The notes beneath the pieces are model-generated. The model was given only the letters and a program-made list of their open reading frames with translations, did no database searches and was not told where the DNA came from. A stretch of DNA of 13,510 nt from an uncultured Eubacteriales bacterium (GTDB lineage Bacteria; Bacillota; Clostridia; Oscillospirales; Acutalibacteraceae). Location of the stretch: positions 1-13,510 of the forward strand of contig ONWI01000151.1 in the NCBI GenBank assembly GCA_900321515.1. The letters are read 5' to 3'. How positions within the stretch are numbered: position 1 is the first letter of the stretch; every line of letters starts with the position of its first letter. Positions 12,132 through 13,510 of the stretch are shown piece after piece. The position numbers and the translations under genes are program-made.

Positions 12132-12921
12132 AGTCAAGGGACTCTATAAAACCTTCAATGCCGGTTCGGTCAACGAAAAGAAGGCGCTGAGCGGCATTGA
12201 CCTGACCCTCAACGACGGCGATTTCGTCACTGTCATAGGCGGCAACGGCGCGGGTAAGTCAACCATGCTCAACATGATTGCCGGAGTCTATCCCGTGGAC
12301 AAGGGCACAATCACCATCGACGGCATCAATGTCACCAAGCTCTCCGAGCACAAACGCGCAAAGTATATCGGCAGAGTCTTTCAGGATCCCCGTATGGGCA
12401 CTGCTTCGGACATGTGGCTTGAGGAAAACCTCGCCATCGCCAATCGCCGCGGCAAGTTCCGCGGTCTGAACTGGGCAATCTCCGGCAAGGAGCGCAAGGA
12501 GTTCAAGGAAATGCTTGCGACGCTCGACTTAGGTCTTGAAAACCGCCTGACAACCAAGGTGGGTCTTCTCTCGGGCGGTCAGCGCCAGGCTGTTACGCTT
12601 CTCATGGCGGTCATGAATCATCCAAAGCTCCTGCTGCTCGACGAGCACACGGCGGCGCTCGACCCGAAAACCGCGAAGAACGTGCTGGAGCTTTCGGACA
12701 AATTCATTGAGGAAAACAACCTCACCGCGCTTATGGTCACCCATAACATGCGCGACGCCATAGCCCACGGCAACAGACTTATTATGATGAACGAGGGCAG
12801 AATAATTCTCGACGTGAGCGGTGAGGAAAAGAAGAATCTCACGGTAGAAGAACTTCTTGAGGAATTCGCCAAGCTCAGCGGTTCGGAATTCGCAAATGAC
12901 CGCGCTCTTCTTGCAAATTAA
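12124..12921 (+). CDS. ABC transporter ATP-binding protein (TrpZ-like)
   Basis: This 265-residue ATPase powers the importer formed with the two preceding gene products. Walker A is GGNGAGKST (residues 39-47), the Q-loop lies in VFQDPRMG, the signature is LSGGQRQ (149-155), Walker B is LLLLDE with Asp173 and Glu174, and the H-loop is His207 in VTHNM. The order and spacing are normal for the class, and the catalytic residues are intact. The protein would dimerise on the cytoplasmic face of the permease. The start overlaps the permease gene by 8 bp; AAGGAGGT (12108-12115) lies inside the end of the permease gene, 8-9 bp before the ATG. A terminator at 12960 ends the operon. Substrate specificity is set by the binding protein, so the ATPase itself does not identify the ligand. 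Confidence 0.95.
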   Translation: MLEVKGLYKTFNAGSVNEKKALSGIDLTLNDGDFVTVIGGNGAGKSTMLNMIAGVYPVDKGTITIDGINVTKLSEHKRAKYIGRVFQDPRMGTASDMWLEENLAIANRRGKFRGLNWAISGKERKEFKEMLATLDLGLENRLTTKVGLLSGGQRQAVTLLMAVMNHPKLLLLDEHTAALDPKTAKNVLELSDKFIEENNLTALMVTHNMRDAIAHGNRLIMMNEGRIILDVSGEEKKNLTVEELLEEFAKLSGSEFANDRALLAN

Positions 12922-12959
12922 GCATTGACTATTTTATTATTATACCTTATAATATGAAT

Positions 12960-13012
12960 AAAGCCCGACATTCGTTATTCCTTAACAGAATAAAACGATT
13001 GATCGGGCTTTT
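12960..13012 (+). terminator. Intrinsic terminator of the transporter operon
   Basis: AAAGCCCGA (12960-12968) pairs with TCGGGCTTT (13003-13011), with T at 13012. Inside the loop CGTTATTC (12973-12980) can pair, with a bulge, with GAATAAAACG (12988-12997), giving a longer imperfect stem. It lies 38 bp after the ATPase stop. Confidence 0.82.
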
Positions 13013-13018
13013 GAACTA

Positions 13019-13053
13019 ATACTGATTGTCAGTTTTCAAGTGATAATCAGTAT
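13019..13053. repeat. 9-bp inverted repeat before the GH114-like gene
   Basis: ATACTGATT (13019-13027) is exactly repeated in inverse as AATCAGTAT (13045-13053), with a 17-nt gap. It lies between the transporter terminator and the ribosome binding site GGTGAGG (about 13060-13066). No T tract follows, so it is not an intrinsic terminator; it may be an operator or an mRNA hairpin. No clear promoter could be placed. Confidence 0.5.
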
Positions 13054-13072
13054 AAAAAAGGTGAGGGTTAAA

Positions 13073-13510
13073 ATGAAAAAAACAATTGCATTGCTTCTGG
13101 CGGTGATCATGATGACGTCAGCATTTTCTTCCTGCGGTTCGGACGACGGAAATGTGGACAATCTGGAGTACCCGGTATTTAAAAAGCCCACCTACATGAT
13201 CTATTACGGCGAAGTAGATGACTCGGTGGTTGAGAACGCCCAAAAATACGATATTGCCATTCTGCATCCGAGACAGGGCGATTTGACACGCAAACAAGTA
13301 AAGGAAATACAATCTGCCGGCACCAAGGTGCTGGGATATATCGCCGTGGGCGAAGATCTGCGCACAGCCGGCAAGACTGCCGCGGAAATGCTCGGGGACG
13401 AACGCTTCACCGGCGACGGAACGGGCCCGAAGGTGGATTCGCGCGCCGAGGATGAAACCTCGCTGGCGTCCGCCGACATCAAGGGAATTACATCACCGGG
13501 CGGTTCGGGC
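13073..13510 (+). CDS. GH114-family lipoprotein (endo-alpha-1,4-polygalactosaminidase-like), partial
   Basis: This gene runs off the right edge; 146 codons are visible. A signal peptide (KKTIALLLAVIMMTSAF) ends at the lipobox FSSC (Cys21), so the protein is likely a surface lipoprotein. After a short acidic linker the domain begins with YMIYYGEVDD, then YDIAILHPRQGDLTRKQVKEI and TKVLGYIAVGEDLR. This is the start of a TIM barrel of the GH114/TM1410-like family, where a YYG opening strand and a YIxxGE strand are typical. Relatives cleave alpha-1,4-linked galactosamine polymers, but the catalytic part lies mostly beyond the window. ATG 13073 is preceded by GGTGAGG. It is the first gene after the transporter terminator and is probably separately transcribed. 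Family call is likely; substrate is not known. Confidence 0.78.
   Translation, partial: MKKTIALLLAVIMMTSAFSSCGSDDGNVDNLEYPVFKKPTYMIYYGEVDDSVVENAQKYDIAILHPRQGDLTRKQVKEIQSAGTKVLGYIAVGEDLRTAGKTAAEMLGDERFTGDGTGPKVDSRAEDETSLASADIKGITSPGGSG

Overview
The window looks like chromosomal DNA of a Gram-positive Clostridia-type bacterium (Bacillota), most likely an Oscillospiraceae/Ruminococcus relative. The evidence is a Spo0A-type DNA-binding domain, a DUF1292 protein, lipoprotein-type ABC binding proteins, strong AGGAGG-like ribosome binding sites, and promoters close to TTGACA-N17-TATAAT, often with an upstream TGTG. The species assignment is inference; no rRNA or other marker gene is present.

Positions 1-3293 form an accessory-looking island. 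It has a hexapeptide-repeat sugar O-acetyltransferase, then a left-truncated radical SAM protein of which only the SPASM iron-sulfur domain remains. A tight cassette follows: a PqqD-like peptide-recognition protein, a Ser/His-type S26 signal peptidase-like protein, and an NTP_transf_5-type nucleotidyltransferase. The cassette ends at a strong intrinsic terminator. It resembles RiPP (modified peptide) maturation loci, but the radical SAM catalytic core is missing and no precursor peptide is visible.

Positions 3294-4289 hold a Spo0A-like regulator. Its DNA-binding half is very well conserved, but its receiver half has lost the phospho-acceptor Asp and the conserved Thr and Lys. A perfect 0A box (reverse orientation) and a second 8/10 box lie just upstream of its promoter. 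This unit is the most interesting part of the window.

Positions 4332-7757 look like one housekeeping operon: AI-2E-family membrane transporter, diacylglycerol/lipid kinase-like protein, alanine racemase. A separately promoted DUF1292 gene (7877-8182) follows and ends in a bidirectional terminator shared with a convergent minus-strand operon (9713-8262). That operon encodes a VTC-domain polyphosphate polymerase-like protein and its usual partner, a DUF4956 membrane protein.

Positions 9922-12921 hold a TrpXYZ-like ABC importer operon (lipoprotein, permease, ATPase) divergent from the VTC operon. It has its own strong promoter, a hairpin in the 5' leader and a hairpin between the first two genes, and ends in a terminator at 12960-13012. 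The window closes inside a lipoprotein of the GH114 (endo-alpha-1,4-polygalactosaminidase-like) family that runs off the right edge. No tRNA, rRNA, CRISPR array or insertion sequence was seen.
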